7,166 nucleotides of DNA from NCBI GenBank assembly GCA_003511945.1, contig DOJA01000079.1, positions 1,838 to 9,003 on the forward strand, read 5' to 3'. The DNA is from Phycisphaerales bacterium (GTDB lineage: Bacteria > Planctomycetota > Phycisphaerae > Phycisphaerales > UBA1924). Numbering within the stretch: position 1 is the first letter of the stretch; each line of letters starts with the position of its first letter. Under the pieces are notes generated by a model that was given only the letters and a program-made list of their open reading frames with translations, was not told where the DNA came from and did no database searches. Of the stretch, positions 6,096 to 7,166 are shown in pieces. The translations under genes and the position numbers were made by a program.

Positions 6096-6135
6096 GGTCT
6101 CCCTCCGTGATCTCTGTGCCCTCTGTGGTGAACCC
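6096..6135 (-). repeat. CACGGAG-type dispersed repeat, inverted copy
   Basis: On the minus strand this begins TTCACCACAGAGGGCACAGA (6133 downward), then ATCACGGAGGGAGAC, matching the second half of the copy at 2727-2761 (TTCACC, GAGG, CAGAGGGC, GGGAGAC). It starts within ten bases of the decarboxylase stop codon, so it would be in that gene's 3' untranslated region. The remainder of this 171-bp spacer has no gene I can support. Confidence 0.7.
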
Positions 6136-6140
6136 CGGAT

Positions 6141-7115
<975 letters not shown>

Positions 7116-7125
7116 GGGGGGAGGG

Positions 7126-7166
7126 TTTAGGGTGTAGGGTTTAGGGTCTTGGGTCTTGGGTCTTGG
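7126..7166 (+). repeat. Telomere-like heptamer tandem repeat (TTTAGGG/TCTTGGG), running off the window
   Basis: Six consecutive 7-base units: TTTAGGG (7126-7132), TGTAGGG, TTTAGGG, TCTTGGG, TCTTGGG and a last unit cut by the edge (7161-7166). GGG recurs every seven bases, a canonical four-tract G-quadruplex pattern on the plus strand, with the C-rich partner on the strand of the decarboxylase transcript. The array begins 11 bases upstream of the decarboxylase start codon. The full length is unknown. Confidence 0.85.

Overview
The window is G+C-rich bacterial DNA (about two thirds G+C by eye) with six protein-coding genes. No rRNA, tRNA, CRISPR array, transposase or phage gene was seen. The gene content and intergenic texture suggest a planctomycete, perhaps of the Phycisphaerae. 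The clues are a secreted ADP-ribosylglycohydrolase-type protein, stand-alone trypsin-like proteins, and spacers carrying CACGGAG-type and palindromic repeats. This placement is inference; there is no marker gene.

Layout. Bases 1-1236 (minus) are the 5' part of a secreted ADP-ribosylglycohydrolase-family gene that runs off the left edge. It is divergent, across only 47 bp, from a 462-residue polytopic membrane protein (1284-2672, plus) that resembles GT-C glycosyltransferases and most closely recalls the ALG10 type. Bases 2673-3108 are non-coding, lie between convergent 3' ends, and are packed with palindromic repeats. Four minus-strand genes follow. Read in transcription order they are a UDP-glucuronate decarboxylase (7115-6141), a trypsin-fold protease-like protein with an intact His/Asp/Ser set (5969-5193), a small protein with a C-terminal membrane anchor (5020-4649), and a UDP-glucose 6-dehydrogenase (4461-3109). 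Their spacers are 171, 172 and 187 bp, and two of them carry copies of the same CACGGAG-type repeat found at 2688. The right edge (7126-7166) is a heptamer tandem repeat immediately upstream of the decarboxylase start.

How the genes work together. The dehydrogenase and decarboxylase perform consecutive steps, UDP-glucose to UDP-glucuronate to UDP-xylose, and so supply precursors for surface polysaccharide or glycoconjugates. The GT-C-like protein could use a lipid-linked sugar in the same envelope compartment, though nothing in the sequence ties it to UDP-xylose. The protease-like gene and the small anchored gene sit between the two sugar-nucleotide genes and do not belong to that pathway. 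The small protein's soluble part resembles the VVGVGVG-type domain that I recall lying N-terminal to NAL1-like bacterial trypsin-fold proteins, so the two may form a split, membrane-tethered protease pair. This is the least ordinary part of the window. The spacers hold repeats but no convincing extra genes.
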